Counted from the first letter of the stretch, positions 1 to 9,127 are shown. The stretch is DNA of 64,000 bases from Paenibacillus alkalitolerans (GCF_016482785.1 NZ_JAEMXM010000002.1:1-64000), one strand, 5' to 3'. The notes: generated by a model not told the origin, from the letters alone. Numbers and translations are program-made.

Positions 1-186
1 AAGCTTGTCTTGCTCAACTCCGCCGCTCGAAGCGACAGGAAATACAATGTATCACATTTGCCCGGCGGCTTGCAACCGGAAAGTTTTCCCAACCGTTGCA
101 TTCTCTCACAAAAGTCTCATTCAAGACCCGATCGATCTCGCGGCCGGAATTACAATGTATCACGATTGCTAATCCGAGTACAAGCA
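1..186 (-). promoter_or_regulatory. Noncoding stretch with two copies of a promoter-like 13-mer
   Basis: No convincing gene here. A 13-base sequence, on the minus strand GTGATACATTGTA, occurs at 43-55 and 151-163, 108 bases apart. Each copy reads as an extended -10 (TG-A-TACATT) with a TTG-containing hexamer (TTGCAA or TTGTAC) about 18 bases upstream. These could be two tandem promoters driving a gene left of the window. The shared core is seen directly; the promoter reading is inference. Confidence 0.3.
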
Positions 187-1146
187 CTAATTTTCTCCAA
201 CCGCCCCCGTCAATAAACGAATGCCTGCCTGTCGCAGCACCTTTCGGAACAGCGAAGGCGGCTGCGCGGTAAACGTTCTGCCGTCCGGCAGCACGATCTT
301 CCAAGCGTGCAGCAGCTGATGGTTTACTCCGTTCACCGCTTTTCCACCATACTTAATATCGCCCAACAGCGGATGACCGATGCTTTGGAAATGAGTGCGG
401 ATCTGGTGCGTCCGGCCGCTAACCAGCTCAACTTCTACAAGTGTATATCCTTGCCCGTACTCCAACGCTTGATATCTGGTCGTCGCTTCCTTTTCCTCAG
501 AATTTCCCGAACCGCCGCCGCTCACAACAATCGTACGATTTCTCCCCTCGTCGCGCACCAAGGCGCGGGTAATCGTCCCATTCCCCGTCACTTTGCCTTC
601 GACGACCGTTACATAATACTTTTCCAATTCGCGCTTTTGGATCCATTGGTTCAATTGATGCAGCATGCCGGCCGTTTTTCCGATCAGAATAAGTCCGCTT
701 GTATTCCGATCCAACCGATTGGCGGTGGCTGGCGAAAACAGATGGCTGTCCAACAATCCTTTCTTATAAAGATAAGCGTGGACCCGGGTAATCATCGTAT
801 CCTTCTGCTCGGTTTGGTCCGGATGAGTGAGCAATCCGGCGGGTTTGTTGACAAGCATCAGCTCATCGTCCTCATAGACGACATCAATGTCGCTTCGGAT
901 GCCCGAATATTTTACTTTCTTTTCCGCCCTGCTTGACTGTTTGAACGTCTCGTCGTCAATAAAAATCGTTAATTCGTCACCGGCCGCCATCTCATAATTC
1001 TGCTTTTTCCGTTTGCCGTTCACTTTGACTTTCCCTTGATCGATCATTTTATAAATTTGTCCCAAAGGATAATTCGGCATTAAATTCCGTACATAGCGGT
1101 GGAGCCGTTTTCCGCTTTCGGAAGGGGTAACCGTACGGGTGATCAT
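187..1146 (-). CDS. RluA/RluD-family 23S rRNA-type pseudouridine synthase
   Basis: Converts uridine to pseudouridine in RNA, most likely 23S rRNA, in the cytoplasm. The N-terminal ~70 residues look like an S4 RNA-binding domain. The catalytic motif NRLDRNTSGL lies near residue 145, and the family's C-terminal signature GRTHQIRTHFQSIGHPLLGD lies near residue 245. At 319 residues the length is normal. The target uridine cannot be assigned. It begins with ATG preceded by a rather distant GGGAG. The next gene upstream is separated from it by a terminator, so it appears to be transcribed alone. Confidence 0.9.
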   Translation of the reverse strand: MITRTVTPSESGKRLHRYVRNLMPNYPLGQIYKMIDQGKVKVNGKRKKQNYEMAAGDELTIFIDDETFKQSSRAEKKVKYSGIRSDIDVVYEDDELMLVNKPAGLLTHPDQTEQKDTMITRVHAYLYKKGLLDSHLFSPATANRLDRNTSGLILIGKTAGMLHQLNQWIQKRELEKYYVTVVEGKVTGNGTITRALVRDEGRNRTIVVSGGGSGNSEEKEATTRYQALEYGQGYTLVEVELVSGRTHQIRTHFQSIGHPLLGDIKYGGKAVNGVNHQLLHAWKIVLPDGRTFTAQPPSLFRKVLRQAGIRLLTGAVGEN

Positions 1147-1207
1147 GATTCAATGGCACTCCCAGCATTAAATGTTAATGTTATTGTAAATACAGTTTAC
1201 CATATGA

Positions 1208-1248
1208 AGCAAAAAAGAAAGCCCCGTTCGCGTTCAACGGGACTGTAA
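1208..1248 (-). terminator. Rho-independent terminator of the PAP2-like gene
   Basis: On the minus strand, a GC-rich stem (1221-1243, GTCCCGTT pairing with AACGGGGC) is followed by a T-rich run at 1211-1220. It lies directly downstream of the gene ending at 1258. Confidence 0.75.
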
Positions 1249-1257
1249 CTGCCGCAT

Positions 1258-1728
1258 TCATCTACTGCGTTTGCTTATTTCCATGGCGCGGCTTACTAGC
1301 CCGCAAACCGCTCCGAGCAAAGCCCCGGCCGCAACCTCCTGAGGCATATGTCCGAGCTGCTCCTCGAGAGCTTCCCTTCGTTCGGCATGGTATACACCCG
1401 GCTGCCGGTCGGCAAGCTTCTCGACTTGTACGTCAAGCGCATTAAGTTTTACGGCCATCTCGCCGGCATGCCGGCGAATGCCCATCGCGTCATACATTAC
1501 GATAAGTCCGAATATCGAGCTTATGGCAAAATCGATCGCCGAAACGCCTTTCTTTAACGCAACATATGTGGCTAAAGACGTAACGCCTGCAGCGTGAGAG
1601 CTCGGCATGCCGCCCGCATCGGTCAAAGCTCCCCATTCCCATTTGCCCGTCCGGAAAAACCGCAGCGGAAGCTTCAAACCTTGAGCCAAGGCGATACCGG
1701 TTATACCGGTTATTACCGCTCTGTTCAA
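1258..1728 (-). CDS. Divergent PAP2-family membrane protein (YuiD-like, DUF212)
   Basis: A small membrane protein of the divergent acid-phosphatase/PAP2 group, like Bacillus YuiD. Its physiological substrate is not known to me. The family signature GGMPSSHAA near residue 40 and RRHAGE near residue 80 are present, with several hydrophobic segments. An ATG at 1752 extends the frame but lacks a ribosome binding site. The TTG at 1728 has AGAGGTG six bases upstream and gives about 156 residues, close to YuiD length, so I prefer it. Confidence 0.85.
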   Translation of the reverse strand: MNRAVITGITGIALAQGLKLPLRFFRTGKWEWGALTDAGGMPSSHAAGVTSLATYVALKKGVSAIDFAISSIFGLIVMYDAMGIRRHAGEMAVKLNALDVQVEKLADRQPGVYHAERREALEEQLGHMPQEVAAGALLGAVCGLVSRAMEISKRSR

Positions 1729-2054
1729 CGCAATCACCTCTCGCCTTAGCATCGTTCATATGCCGGACAAATATGCAGGGAGGCTACCGATTTCAGAAGG
1801 CAGTCGGCGGTTGCCGGTCGGCGGCTAATCTTGGTTTGCCGCCACAGGAGCTCCGATCGCCAATCCGGCAGCCAGAAAACAGCCTCCCAAAGTGGTAAGT
1901 ACCTTCTTCGAGAATACATATTGAAACCCTGCTTCATTTCGGTCATCAGCGGGAAAATACTCCCAAATAAAGTGACGTAAGTCATTTTCTTCCGATTGTC
2001 GAAAAACGATAGAAACAGTCGATACATGCGCTTCCCCGGGAAATACGGGCAATC
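1729..2054. other. Intergenic region with a possible degraded small membrane protein
   Basis: About 300 bases without a confident gene. On the minus strand one frame, ending at 1825, reads out a hydrophobic tail (VLTTLGGCFLAAGLAIG) that looks protein-like. It has no start codon with a ribosome binding site, and its upstream part overlaps the aldo/keto reductase. It may be the remnant of a small membrane protein. The competing frame at 1746-2027 has no protein-like character. Confidence 0.25.
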
Positions 2055-2993
2055 TTATTTCCCGGATGACAAATCCAACCATCCCATCTCTTCAGGCGTG
2101 AGAACGAGCTGCGAGCCCTGATGGGATGAATGCAGCTCATCCAAGTTCCCCGGACCGATCAGGGCGCACGTCGGGAACGGTTGATTCAACACGTATGCCA
2201 ATGCGATTTGAATTGTGGTCATTCCTTTTTCTTTCGCAAGCTGCTCCGCTCTTCTCAATCGCTCCCAATTGTCATCACTGTAAAATACGCGGACGATATT
2301 GGCGTCATCGCGAACGTCGGGCCGGAATCTCCCGGAAAAAAATCCGCGCGCTTGCGCCGACCACGACAACAGCGGCAGTTGACTCTGCGTATGCCAACGA
2401 ATCGCTTCGTCATCTACGGATATGCAGCCGGTCCAGAACGGCTCATTCGCACGGGCCAAGCTCAAATTTGGGCTGCTGAACGAAAATCCGACAAGCCCAT
2501 GGTCTTTCGCATAATCGTTCGCTTCTTGAATGCGCTGGTGCGTCCAATTGGAGACGCCGATTGCGCGCACGAGACCGGATTCGATCAATTCGTTAAGAAC
2601 CTCCACAATGGGTCCGACCGGCACGCCCGGATCGTCCCGATGGAGGGCGTACAAATCGACGTACTCGAGCTGAAGCCTGTCCAGACTCACGCTGATATCT
2701 TCGCGTATCGCCTGCGGATACACTCTCGGACCCGAATTGCCGTGAGGATGAGCTCCCTTCGTCCAAACGTTGACAACGTTCCGATTTTTGCTTTCCCTCA
2801 ACCACATTCCGAGAGCCTTCTCGCTCTCCCCGCCGCCGTATATTTCAGCCGTGTCTATCGTATTTCCGCCGATCGAAACGAACGCGTCCATAATGGGACC
2901 GATTCGGTCAAGAATTTCCGGTTTGTAATAGTCCGTTCCTAAAATCAATCGCGATACGTCGCGCTCTAAACCCGGAATTTGAATGTATTTCAT
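2055..2993 (-). CDS. Aldo/keto reductase
   Basis: A cytosolic NAD(P)H-dependent oxidoreductase with the AKR TIM-barrel fold. The expected tetrad is visible: Asp47 and Tyr52 in NTIDTAEIYGGGESE, Lys79 in WTKG and His118 in LYALHRDD. The substrate is unknown. The start has TAGGAGG upstream. It lies 87 bases behind a Gfo/Idh/MocA oxidoreductase on the same strand, separated only by two copies of a 30-bp repeat. The two are probably one operon, a combination often seen in sugar or polyol metabolism; that link is inference. Confidence 0.9.
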   Translation of the reverse strand: MKYIQIPGLERDVSRLILGTDYYKPEILDRIGPIMDAFVSIGGNTIDTAEIYGGGESEKALGMWLRESKNRNVVNVWTKGAHPHGNSGPRVYPQAIREDISVSLDRLQLEYVDLYALHRDDPGVPVGPIVEVLNELIESGLVRAIGVSNWTHQRIQEANDYAKDHGLVGFSFSSPNLSLARANEPFWTGCISVDDEAIRWHTQSQLPLLSWSAQARGFFSGRFRPDVRDDANIVRVFYSDDNWERLRRAEQLAKEKGMTTIQIALAYVLNQPFPTCALIGPGNLDELHSSHQGSQLVLTPEEMGWLDLSSGK

Positions 2994-3024
2994 CGCTCTG
3001 CCTCCTATGCTTCATATATTCGTC

Positions 3025-3084
3025 ATCGCGGACAACCTTCGGTTGCCTCCTTATATCGCGGACAACCTTCGGTTGCCTCCTTAT
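3025..3084 (-). repeat. Two exact tandem copies of a 30-bp hairpin repeat
   Basis: 3025-3054 and 3055-3084 are identical. On the minus (mRNA) strand each reads AAGGAGG directly followed by the hairpin CAACC-GAA-GGTTG. The distal copy contains the stop codon of the upstream oxidoreductase. A third copy (26 bases identical) lies at 49183-49208, also just behind a stop codon inside a two-gene operon. Confidence 0.9.
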
Positions 3085-4070
3085 AATGAAACGCGAATGC
3101 GTTCTCTTGCCGACAGCAAACAGGCGTCGATAACCGTCATGTTTTTCACGGCGTCGGAAGGAGGATACTTTTGTGCCGTTTTGCGAAGCACGTTTTCTGC
3201 GAAGACGTCCGCTTGCAGCGAGTACGTGTTCAGCTCGGGCATCGTTTCTTCCCGGCGCTGTCCTTTCGCAATGACGTAAAAATTCTGATTTCCGATAAAT
3301 GCGGAAGGCACTTCAATACGGCCGACGGTTCCTAGAATCTCCAGCGTATTCCGGAAATCGGCCCACATGCCGCAGTCGAAAGTCAAAGATACGTCACCCG
3401 CAAATTCGAGAAGCCCGGATGCCATCATATCCACATCGTCATGCTCCGGCGAGAACAACGCACGGCAAGTTACCGCTTCGGGCTCGGCTCCCAAGATCAT
3501 GCGCGCTGCGCTGATGGGATAACATCCCACATCGTATACGGAGCCGCCTCCCCACTCTTTCCGAAACCGCACGTTCTCGCGATTCCCCGCGCTGTTGAAG
3601 GTGAACGTTCCGTGAATACCGCGAATGTCGCCGATTTCTCCGGAAGCGATAATATCCTTGATCCGGTCCCATCTTGGATGATGACGGTACATGAACGCTT
3701 CCGCAAGGACGACGCCCGCCTTTTCGCAAGCTTCCACCATCTCATGAGCTTCCTTGGCGTTCAATGCAATCGGCTTTTCGCATAAAACATGTTTGCCGGC
3801 TTCCGCCGCCCTAATCGTCCATTCCTTATGCAAATGGTTCGGCAGTGGAATGTACACCGCGTCTATTGAATCGTCTTGAAGCAATTGCTCATAACTGCCG
3901 TACGCGGTCGGAATGCCCAGCGATTCCGCGGTTTCTTTCGCTTTGTCCTCCGTTCGGCTGGCAATGGCGGCAACGACGCCGCTCTTAGACGCTTGAATTC
4001 CAGGAATGACGGCTCGCTTCGCAATCGCCGCGCTGCCGACAATCCCCCACCGCAGCTGTTGATTAGACAT
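3081..4070 (-). CDS. Gfo/Idh/MocA-family NAD(P)-dependent oxidoreductase
   Basis: A predicted sugar or inositol-type dehydrogenase. The N-terminal Rossmann motif is GIVGSAAIA. The family motif EKPIALN near residue 95 carries the conserved lysine, and GGGSVYDVGCYPI near 165 contributes the catalytic-region aspartate. The substrate is unknown. The ATG at 4070 has ACAGGAG about nine bases upstream; an in-frame ATG at 4109 has no comparable site. It is followed by the aldo/keto reductase in the same direction. Confidence 0.9.
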   Translation of the reverse strand: MSNQQLRWGIVGSAAIAKRAVIPGIQASKSGVVAAIASRTEDKAKETAESLGIPTAYGSYEQLLQDDSIDAVYIPLPNHLHKEWTIRAAEAGKHVLCEKPIALNAKEAHEMVEACEKAGVVLAEAFMYRHHPRWDRIKDIIASGEIGDIRGIHGTFTFNSAGNRENVRFRKEWGGGSVYDVGCYPISAARMILGAEPEAVTCRALFSPEHDDVDMMASGLLEFAGDVSLTFDCGMWADFRNTLEILGTVGRIEVPSAFIGNQNFYVIAKGQRREETMPELNTYSLQADVFAENVLRKTAQKYPPSDAVKNMTVIDACLLSARERIRVSL

Positions 4071-4245
4071 AAGACTCACTCTCCTGTCAGAATGGCATGT
4101 TTCTTTCACCCTCTCCTGACATTATAAAAAAAGCCCGGAATTAGCGATATATTAACATTTTCTACTGGGATATAAGGATATTAATGAGGGAAACCGAGAA
4201 GTGATCAATTGGAAACATCCTTCCTGATTGACATATGAATACTCA

Positions 4246-4274
4246 TTGTTTCCTCGGAAAAACAAGAATATAAT
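4246..4274 (+). promoter_or_regulatory. Likely sigma-A promoter of the ABC-F gene
   Basis: TTGTTT (4246-4251), a 17-base spacer and a perfect TATAAT (4269-4274) lie 38 bases before the start codon of the ABC-F ATPase. Confidence 0.6.
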
Positions 4275-4312
4275 CAAATTCGGAACCAGCAAATATAGAA
4301 AAGGTGTATGCG

Positions 4313-5869
4313 ATGAGTATTTTAACCGTTAAAAATTTAAGCCACGGCTTTGGAGACCGCGCTATATTCAATGATGTATCCTTCCGGCTGTTGAAAGGCG
4401 AGCATATCGGATTGATCGGTGCGAACGGCGAGGGAAAATCGACGTTTATGAACATCGTCACGGGCAAGCTCGAACCGGATGCCGGGAAAGTGGAATGGTC
4501 CAAACACGTCAGAGTCGGTTATCTCGACCAACACGCAGTATTGCAAAAAGGCATGACGATACGGGACGCATTGAAGAGCGCGTTTCAATATTTGTTCGAC
4601 ATGGAACAAAAAATCAATCAATCCTATGAACGAATGGCAGAAGCAAGTCCGGAAGAGATGGAAGCGCTGTTGGAAGATGTCGGCACGCTGCAGGATATTT
4701 TGACGAACAACGATTTTTACGTGATAGATGCGAAGGTCGAAGAAATTGCGCGAGGGCTCGGTTTGGACGATATCGGGTTGGACCGCGACGTTCACGATTT
4801 AAGCGGCGGTCAGAGGACAAAGGTGCTGCTCGCCAAGCTGCTGCTGGAGAAACCGGACATCTTGCTCTTGGACGAGCCGACAAACTATTTGGATGAATCT
4901 CACATCGAATGGTTGAAGCGCTACCTGCAAGAATACGAGAACTCTTTTATCCTTATTTCGCACGACATTTCGTTCTTAAACAGCGTTGTCAATCTGATTT
5001 ACCATATGGAAAACCAAGAGCTGAACCGCTATGTCGGCGACTATGACCATTTCAAGCAAGTGCACGAAGCGAAGAAAGAGCAGCTCGAGGCGGCCTACAA
5101 GAGGCAGCAGCAGGAAATCGCCGATCTGAAAGATTTCGTGGCGCGAAACAAGGCTCGCGTCTCTACCCGTAATATGGCGATGTCCCGTCAGAAGAAGCTT
5201 GATAAGATGGATATCATTGAACTCGCCAAGGAGAAACCGAAACCGGAATTCCGTTTCAAAGAAGCGAGAACGTCAGGGAAAGTCATATTCGAAACAAAGG
5301 AACTTGTCATCGGTTATGACGAACCGTTGTCCAAGCCTCTTAACCTTCGTTTGGAACGGGGACAGAAAATCGCGCTTTCAGGAGCGAACGGTATCGGCAA
5401 GACTACGCTTTTGCGCAGCATTTTGGGAGAAATTCGGCCGATCTCGGGTTCCGTCGAGCTAGGAGATTACCTGCATATCGGATATTTCGAGCAAGAAATC
5501 AAGGGGACGAACTACAACACTTGCATTGACGAAGTGTGGAACGAGTTTCCGTCTTTCACGCAATTCGAGGTGCGCGCCGCATTGGCGAAATGCGGGCTGA
5601 CGACCAAACATATCGAAAGCAAAGTCGAGGTGTTGAGCGGAGGCGAGAAAGCGAAGGTCCGGCTTTGCAAGCTCATCAATAAAGAAACGAATGTGCTTGT
5701 GCTCGACGAGCCGACCAACCACTTGGACGTAGACGCAAAGGACGAATTAAAACGCGCCGTTCAAGCGTATAAAGGAACTGTGCTGCTCATCTGCCACGAG
5801 CCGGAGTTTTACAGGGATGTGACGACGGACCTGTGGAATTGCGAAACGTGGACAACTAAAGTGTTTTAA
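4313..5869 (+). CDS. yfmM: ABC-F subfamily ATPase (YfmM-like)
   Basis: A soluble twin-ATPase protein without membrane domains; ABC-F proteins act on the ribosome rather than in transport. Two nucleotide-binding domains are visible, with Walker A motifs GANGEGKST and GANGIGKTT, signatures LSGGQRTKV and LSGGEKAKV, and Walker B LLLDEPTN and LVLDEPTN. A charged alpha-helical linker lies between them near residues 240-300. Length (518) and the C-terminal WNCETWTTKV resemble Bacillus YfmM as I remember it. AAAGGTG precedes the ATG at 4313; the ATG at 4304 is too close to it. Whether it gives antibiotic resistance cannot be told from sequence. Confidence 0.85.
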   Translation: MSILTVKNLSHGFGDRAIFNDVSFRLLKGEHIGLIGANGEGKSTFMNIVTGKLEPDAGKVEWSKHVRVGYLDQHAVLQKGMTIRDALKSAFQYLFDMEQKINQSYERMAEASPEEMEALLEDVGTLQDILTNNDFYVIDAKVEEIARGLGLDDIGLDRDVHDLSGGQRTKVLLAKLLLEKPDILLLDEPTNYLDESHIEWLKRYLQEYENSFILISHDISFLNSVVNLIYHMENQELNRYVGDYDHFKQVHEAKKEQLEAAYKRQQQEIADLKDFVARNKARVSTRNMAMSRQKKLDKMDIIELAKEKPKPEFRFKEARTSGKVIFETKELVIGYDEPLSKPLNLRLERGQKIALSGANGIGKTTLLRSILGEIRPISGSVELGDYLHIGYFEQEIKGTNYNTCIDEVWNEFPSFTQFEVRAALAKCGLTTKHIESKVEVLSGGEKAKVRLCKLINKETNVLVLDEPTNHLDVDAKDELKRAVQAYKGTVLLICHEPEFYRDVTTDLWNCETWTTKVF

Positions 5870-5881
5870 CTATTCGTCACA

Positions 5882-6181
5882 CTAAAGTTTAAACCGGTTA
5901 ATTTGATCCCATTGCTGTTCCAGCATCAATATTTGTTTCTGTTTCGGGCCGATCAGATCGAAATGCGGGTACCTGTCCCGGGCGTGAATGTATGCGGGAT
6001 TCAAACCGTAAGAAACGAGCCACTCTTTCAACCGTTCGAGATCGGCGCATCCCACTTTCGTTACGGTTTTCACTTCCGGGAATCGCGGATGCAGCCAATA
6101 ATGCGTGAGAAAAGCGATGTTGCCTTTGGAAACCTCCCGTTTCCATTCGTTTAATTCTTCCCGGTCGATTCCGAAAGCCAT
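5882..6181 (-). CDS. Conserved hypothetical protein (YneQ-like)
   Basis: A 99-residue soluble protein beginning MAFGIDREELNEWK, resembling Bacillus YneQ, whose function is not known to me. It is rich in charged and aromatic residues and has no signal peptide or membrane segment. The ATG at 6181 is better spaced from GGGAAGG than the ATG at 6190, which almost touches that site. It converges on the ABC-F gene with a gap of only 12 bases. Confidence 0.7.
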   Translation of the reverse strand: MAFGIDREELNEWKREVSKGNIAFLTHYWLHPRFPEVKTVTKVGCADLERLKEWLVSYGLNPAYIHARDRYPHFDLIGPKQKQILMLEQQWDQINRFKL

Positions 6182-6207
6182 AATGTTCATACCTTCCCGT
6201 AGATCGA

Positions 6208-6252
6208 GGGGCTAGCCCGGAGTTTCATCTTATGAATGACCGGGATAGCCCC
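6208..6252. terminator. Strong inverted repeat between ampS and the YneQ-like gene
   Basis: GGGGCTAGCCCGG (6208-6220) pairs over 13 positions with CCGGGATAGCCCC (6240-6252), with one mismatch and a 19-base loop. It sits just behind the ampS stop codon. No clear T-run follows, so it may be a processing or stabilising hairpin rather than a classical terminator. Confidence 0.5.
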
Positions 6253-6261
6253 TTCATTTGT

Positions 6262-7509
6262 TTAGTCCGCCCAGTTGCCGTTTCGGAACAATGGTTCCCT
6301 TGTGCCATCCGTCTTAATTCCGTCGATATTCATCTCCGCGCTGCCGATCATAAAGTCGACGTGCGTGATGCTTTCGTTCAGTCCGCGCTCCGCGAGCTGT
6401 TCCTTCGTCATCGATTTTCCGCCTTCAATGCAGAACGAGTATGCGTTTCCGATCGCGAAGTGGTTCGAAGCATTCTCGTCAAACAACGTGTCGTAGAAGA
6501 TGAGGTTCGTATCCGAAATCGGCGAGCGGTGTGGGACAAGGGCCATTTCGCCAAGATAATGCGAACCGTCGTCCGTATCGATTAGCCTCTTCAGCGTTTC
6601 ATAACCGGTTTCCGCCGCAAAATCGACGATCCGTCCTTCGCGAAACGTTAACGAAAAGCCGTCGATGACATTGCCGCCGTAGTTAAGCGGCTTCGTATTC
6701 CGGACCGTGCCGTTTACTCCGGTCTTTAACGGCGCCGTGAACACCTCTTCCGTAGGAATGTTCGCGACGAACGGCACGCCCTTCTCGTTCACGCTGTCAC
6801 CCGCTACCCAAACATGTTCCGGAGGCAATTCGACCGTAAGGTCCGTACCGTGCGCTTGATAGTGCAACGCCTTATATTTTTTCGCGTTTAGCGTTTCCAT
6901 CCTCGTCCGCAAGTTGCTCAGATGCTTATTCCAAGCCTCAACGGGATCGTCATGATCGGCTCTCGTCGCGCTGAATACAGCATCCCAAAGCTTTGCCACC
7001 CTCTCTTCCGCCGGTACGTCCGGAAACACCTTTGACGCCCAAACATCGGTCGGCACAGCGAGAATACTCCAGCTAATTCTGTCCGACGTGACGTATTTGC
7101 GAAATTCGCTCATGGCCTCGCCTGCCGCTTTCCTCGAAGTCGCGATGCGGTCCGGATCGACGCCTTTCAACAAGTCGGGGTTTGACGAAATGAAGTACAA
7201 GAACGCCGCGCCGTCCGCAGCCATCTCTTCAAAACCTTTCGCTTTCCACAACGGGAACTCGGTGAAAGCTTCATCCGGCGCCAAATCGTATTTCAACCGG
7301 ACTAAAACATCGTCGCTCCATTCCACGTGAACATTTTTCGCTCCTGCTTCGTATGCAGCTTTAGCAGCTTTTCTAACGAGCTCCAATGCAGACGTCGGGG
7401 CGTTAATGACGAGCGTCTGGTCTTTCTGAACATTGACCCCGATCTTTACGGCCAACTCCATGTAGTTATCAAGCTTTCGCTGAAATTCGTTCGAGCTCAT
7501 TGAACTCAC
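6262..7509 (-). CDS. ampS: M29-family aminopeptidase (AmpS)
   Basis: A metal-dependent cytosolic aminopeptidase of the thermophilic aminopeptidase family (peptidase M29). The sequence follows the AmpS/aminopeptidase T pattern throughout, including NVHVEWSDD near residue 60, the C-terminal EMALVPHRSPIS and the terminal HVDFMIG region that provides metal ligands. The length of 415 is typical. Two starts are possible: GTG at 7509, close behind GGAAGG, or ATG at 7500; the first fits the ribosome binding site better. Confidence 0.9.
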   Translation of the reverse strand: MSSMSSNEFQRKLDNYMELAVKIGVNVQKDQTLVINAPTSALELVRKAAKAAYEAGAKNVHVEWSDDVLVRLKYDLAPDEAFTEFPLWKAKGFEEMAADGAAFLYFISSNPDLLKGVDPDRIATSRKAAGEAMSEFRKYVTSDRISWSILAVPTDVWASKVFPDVPAEERVAKLWDAVFSATRADHDDPVEAWNKHLSNLRTRMETLNAKKYKALHYQAHGTDLTVELPPEHVWVAGDSVNEKGVPFVANIPTEEVFTAPLKTGVNGTVRNTKPLNYGGNVIDGFSLTFREGRIVDFAAETGYETLKRLIDTDDGSHYLGEMALVPHRSPISDTNLIFYDTLFDENASNHFAIGNAYSFCIEGGKSMTKEQLAERGLNESITHVDFMIGSAEMNIDGIKTDGTREPLFRNGNWAD

Positions 7510-7742
7510 TCAACCTTCCATATCGATATGTACCGAAGTTTACCAATTCTTCTTGCCGCCGACAAATCCTGCCTGATCGGCAGCCTTTTGATTTTTGAAG
7601 CATTTTCGGGGTAAACTGGTTTATATTATAACTCTAGAATATACAAGTTTTGACGAAACGATTTTAGAGGACGTACCCGCTTCATTGAATGTGCTTGGAT
7701 AGAAGCTTTTCGTACATATACCGAAAGATGAGGACAAATACC

Positions 7743-9026
7743 ATGACTACAAACACTTTCGCCGCATTGGGCATTCGCAAAGAATTCGTTGACGCGCTCA
7801 AATCGCAAGGCATCGCAGTTCCCACACCTGTTCAACAACAAGCGGTTCCCGTGTTGCTTTCCGGTGACGACGCCATCGTGCAAGCGCAAACCGGTACCGG
7901 AAAAACGCTCGCCTTTTTGTTACCGATTCTGGAAATCGTCGAGCCTCGAAAGCCGGGAGTTCAAGCGCTCATTCTTACTCCGACCCGCGAATTGGCGATC
8001 CAAATCACTGCGGAAGCGAAGAGGCTGGCGCCCGTTGTCGGAGCCGGCGTTCTCGCCGTTTACGGGGGACAAGACGTCGACGCCCAAGTCCGTAAATTAA
8101 AGGGCGATACGCATATTGTCGTGGCGACGCCCGGACGGTTGCTCGATCATCTGCGCCGGGAAACGATCTCACTCTCGAACGTGACGATGTTTGTTTTGGA
8201 TGAAGCGGATCAGATGCTTGCAATGGGGTTTTTAACGGAAGTCGAGGATGTTATTCGACAAATGTCCCCCCGACGCCAGACGATGCTCTTCTCCGCAACG
8301 ATGCCCGGACCTGTACGGCGGTTGGCGGCAAATTATATGAAGCAGCCGAAGGATGTGCGAATTCAAGGCAAGCAGATCACTTTGGAAGATATTCGCCAGC
8401 TTGCCGTCGACACGACGGACCGTGCCAGAGCAACGACGCTGTTTCGGATGATCGATACATACAGACCGTATCTTGCGGTAGTTTTCTGCAGAACGAAAAT
8501 TCGGGCGAAGAAGCTGACCGAAGCGCTGCTCGCCAACGGATACGAAGCGGACGAGCTGCACGGAGATTTGACGCAAGCGAAGCGGGAAGCGGTTATGAAA
8601 CGGTTCCGGGATGCGAAGCTGCAAATCTTGGTTGCGACCGATGTGGCTGCGCGCGGACTCGACGTCGAAGGTGTGACCCATGTGTTTAACTATGACGTTC
8701 CTCTGGATACCGAGTCGTATATTCACAGGATCGGCCGCACCGGCCGGGCCGGACAGCAGGGGATGGCCGTCACCCTTGTTGCGCCGAAGGACCGCGCGGC
8801 TTTGCAGCATATAGAACGGGGAATCGGAAAGACGTTGGACCGCAGCAATATGTCCGAATTCGGGGTCGGACACGGCAACAAGGAGAAGGAACGTCCGGCG
8901 GGTCCGGAACGCCGGACGAAGCCGGGGAACGATCGCCGCGGCGGAAAATTCGGCAAGCATGACGGGAGAAGGCGCAATGAAGGAAATGCAAGACAGGGAA
9001 AACCTTATGTACGCAAGAGGAAATAA
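7743..9026 (+). CDS. DEAD-box ATP-dependent RNA helicase
   Basis: An RNA-unwinding enzyme, probably for ribosome assembly or mRNA turnover. The canonical motifs appear in order: a Q-motif region (PTPVQQQAV), motif I AQTGTGKT, PTRELAI, VLDEADQM, SAT, then RGLDVEG and HRIGRTGRAG. The last ~60 residues form a basic, Gly/Arg/Lys-rich tail that would bind RNA. I chose the ATG at 7743 (GAGG nine bases upstream); the frame stays open to 7689, but those residues look non-coding. It resembles the CshA/B/C group; the exact member is uncertain. Confidence 0.92.
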   Translation: MTTNTFAALGIRKEFVDALKSQGIAVPTPVQQQAVPVLLSGDDAIVQAQTGTGKTLAFLLPILEIVEPRKPGVQALILTPTRELAIQITAEAKRLAPVVGAGVLAVYGGQDVDAQVRKLKGDTHIVVATPGRLLDHLRRETISLSNVTMFVLDEADQMLAMGFLTEVEDVIRQMSPRRQTMLFSATMPGPVRRLAANYMKQPKDVRIQGKQITLEDIRQLAVDTTDRARATTLFRMIDTYRPYLAVVFCRTKIRAKKLTEALLANGYEADELHGDLTQAKREAVMKRFRDAKLQILVATDVAARGLDVEGVTHVFNYDVPLDTESYIHRIGRTGRAGQQGMAVTLVAPKDRAALQHIERGIGKTLDRSNMSEFGVGHGNKEKERPAGPERRTKPGNDRRGGKFGKHDGRRRNEGNARQGKPYVRKRK

Positions 9027-9070
9027 TGCTAATGCTATTCCGGCTTGACACACACTCTCGACTCAAACGA

Positions 9071-9120
9071 TAAAAAACGGGCAGTCTTCTTTGCATAAGA
9101 AGGACTGCCCGTTCTCTTAT
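9071..9120. terminator. Bidirectional terminator between helicase and azoreductase
   Basis: ACGGGCAGTC and GACTGCCCGT form a long stem (9077-9112) extended by TTCTT/AAGAA. An A-run on the left and a T-rich stretch on the right let it serve the two convergent genes. Confidence 0.8.
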
Positions 9121-9127
9121 AAGACAA

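Noticed and set aside
1746-2027. 93-codon frame between the PAP2-like gene and the aldo/keto reductase
   Set aside because: It overlaps the PAP2 start, has no ribosome binding site and an amino-acid composition unlike real proteins.
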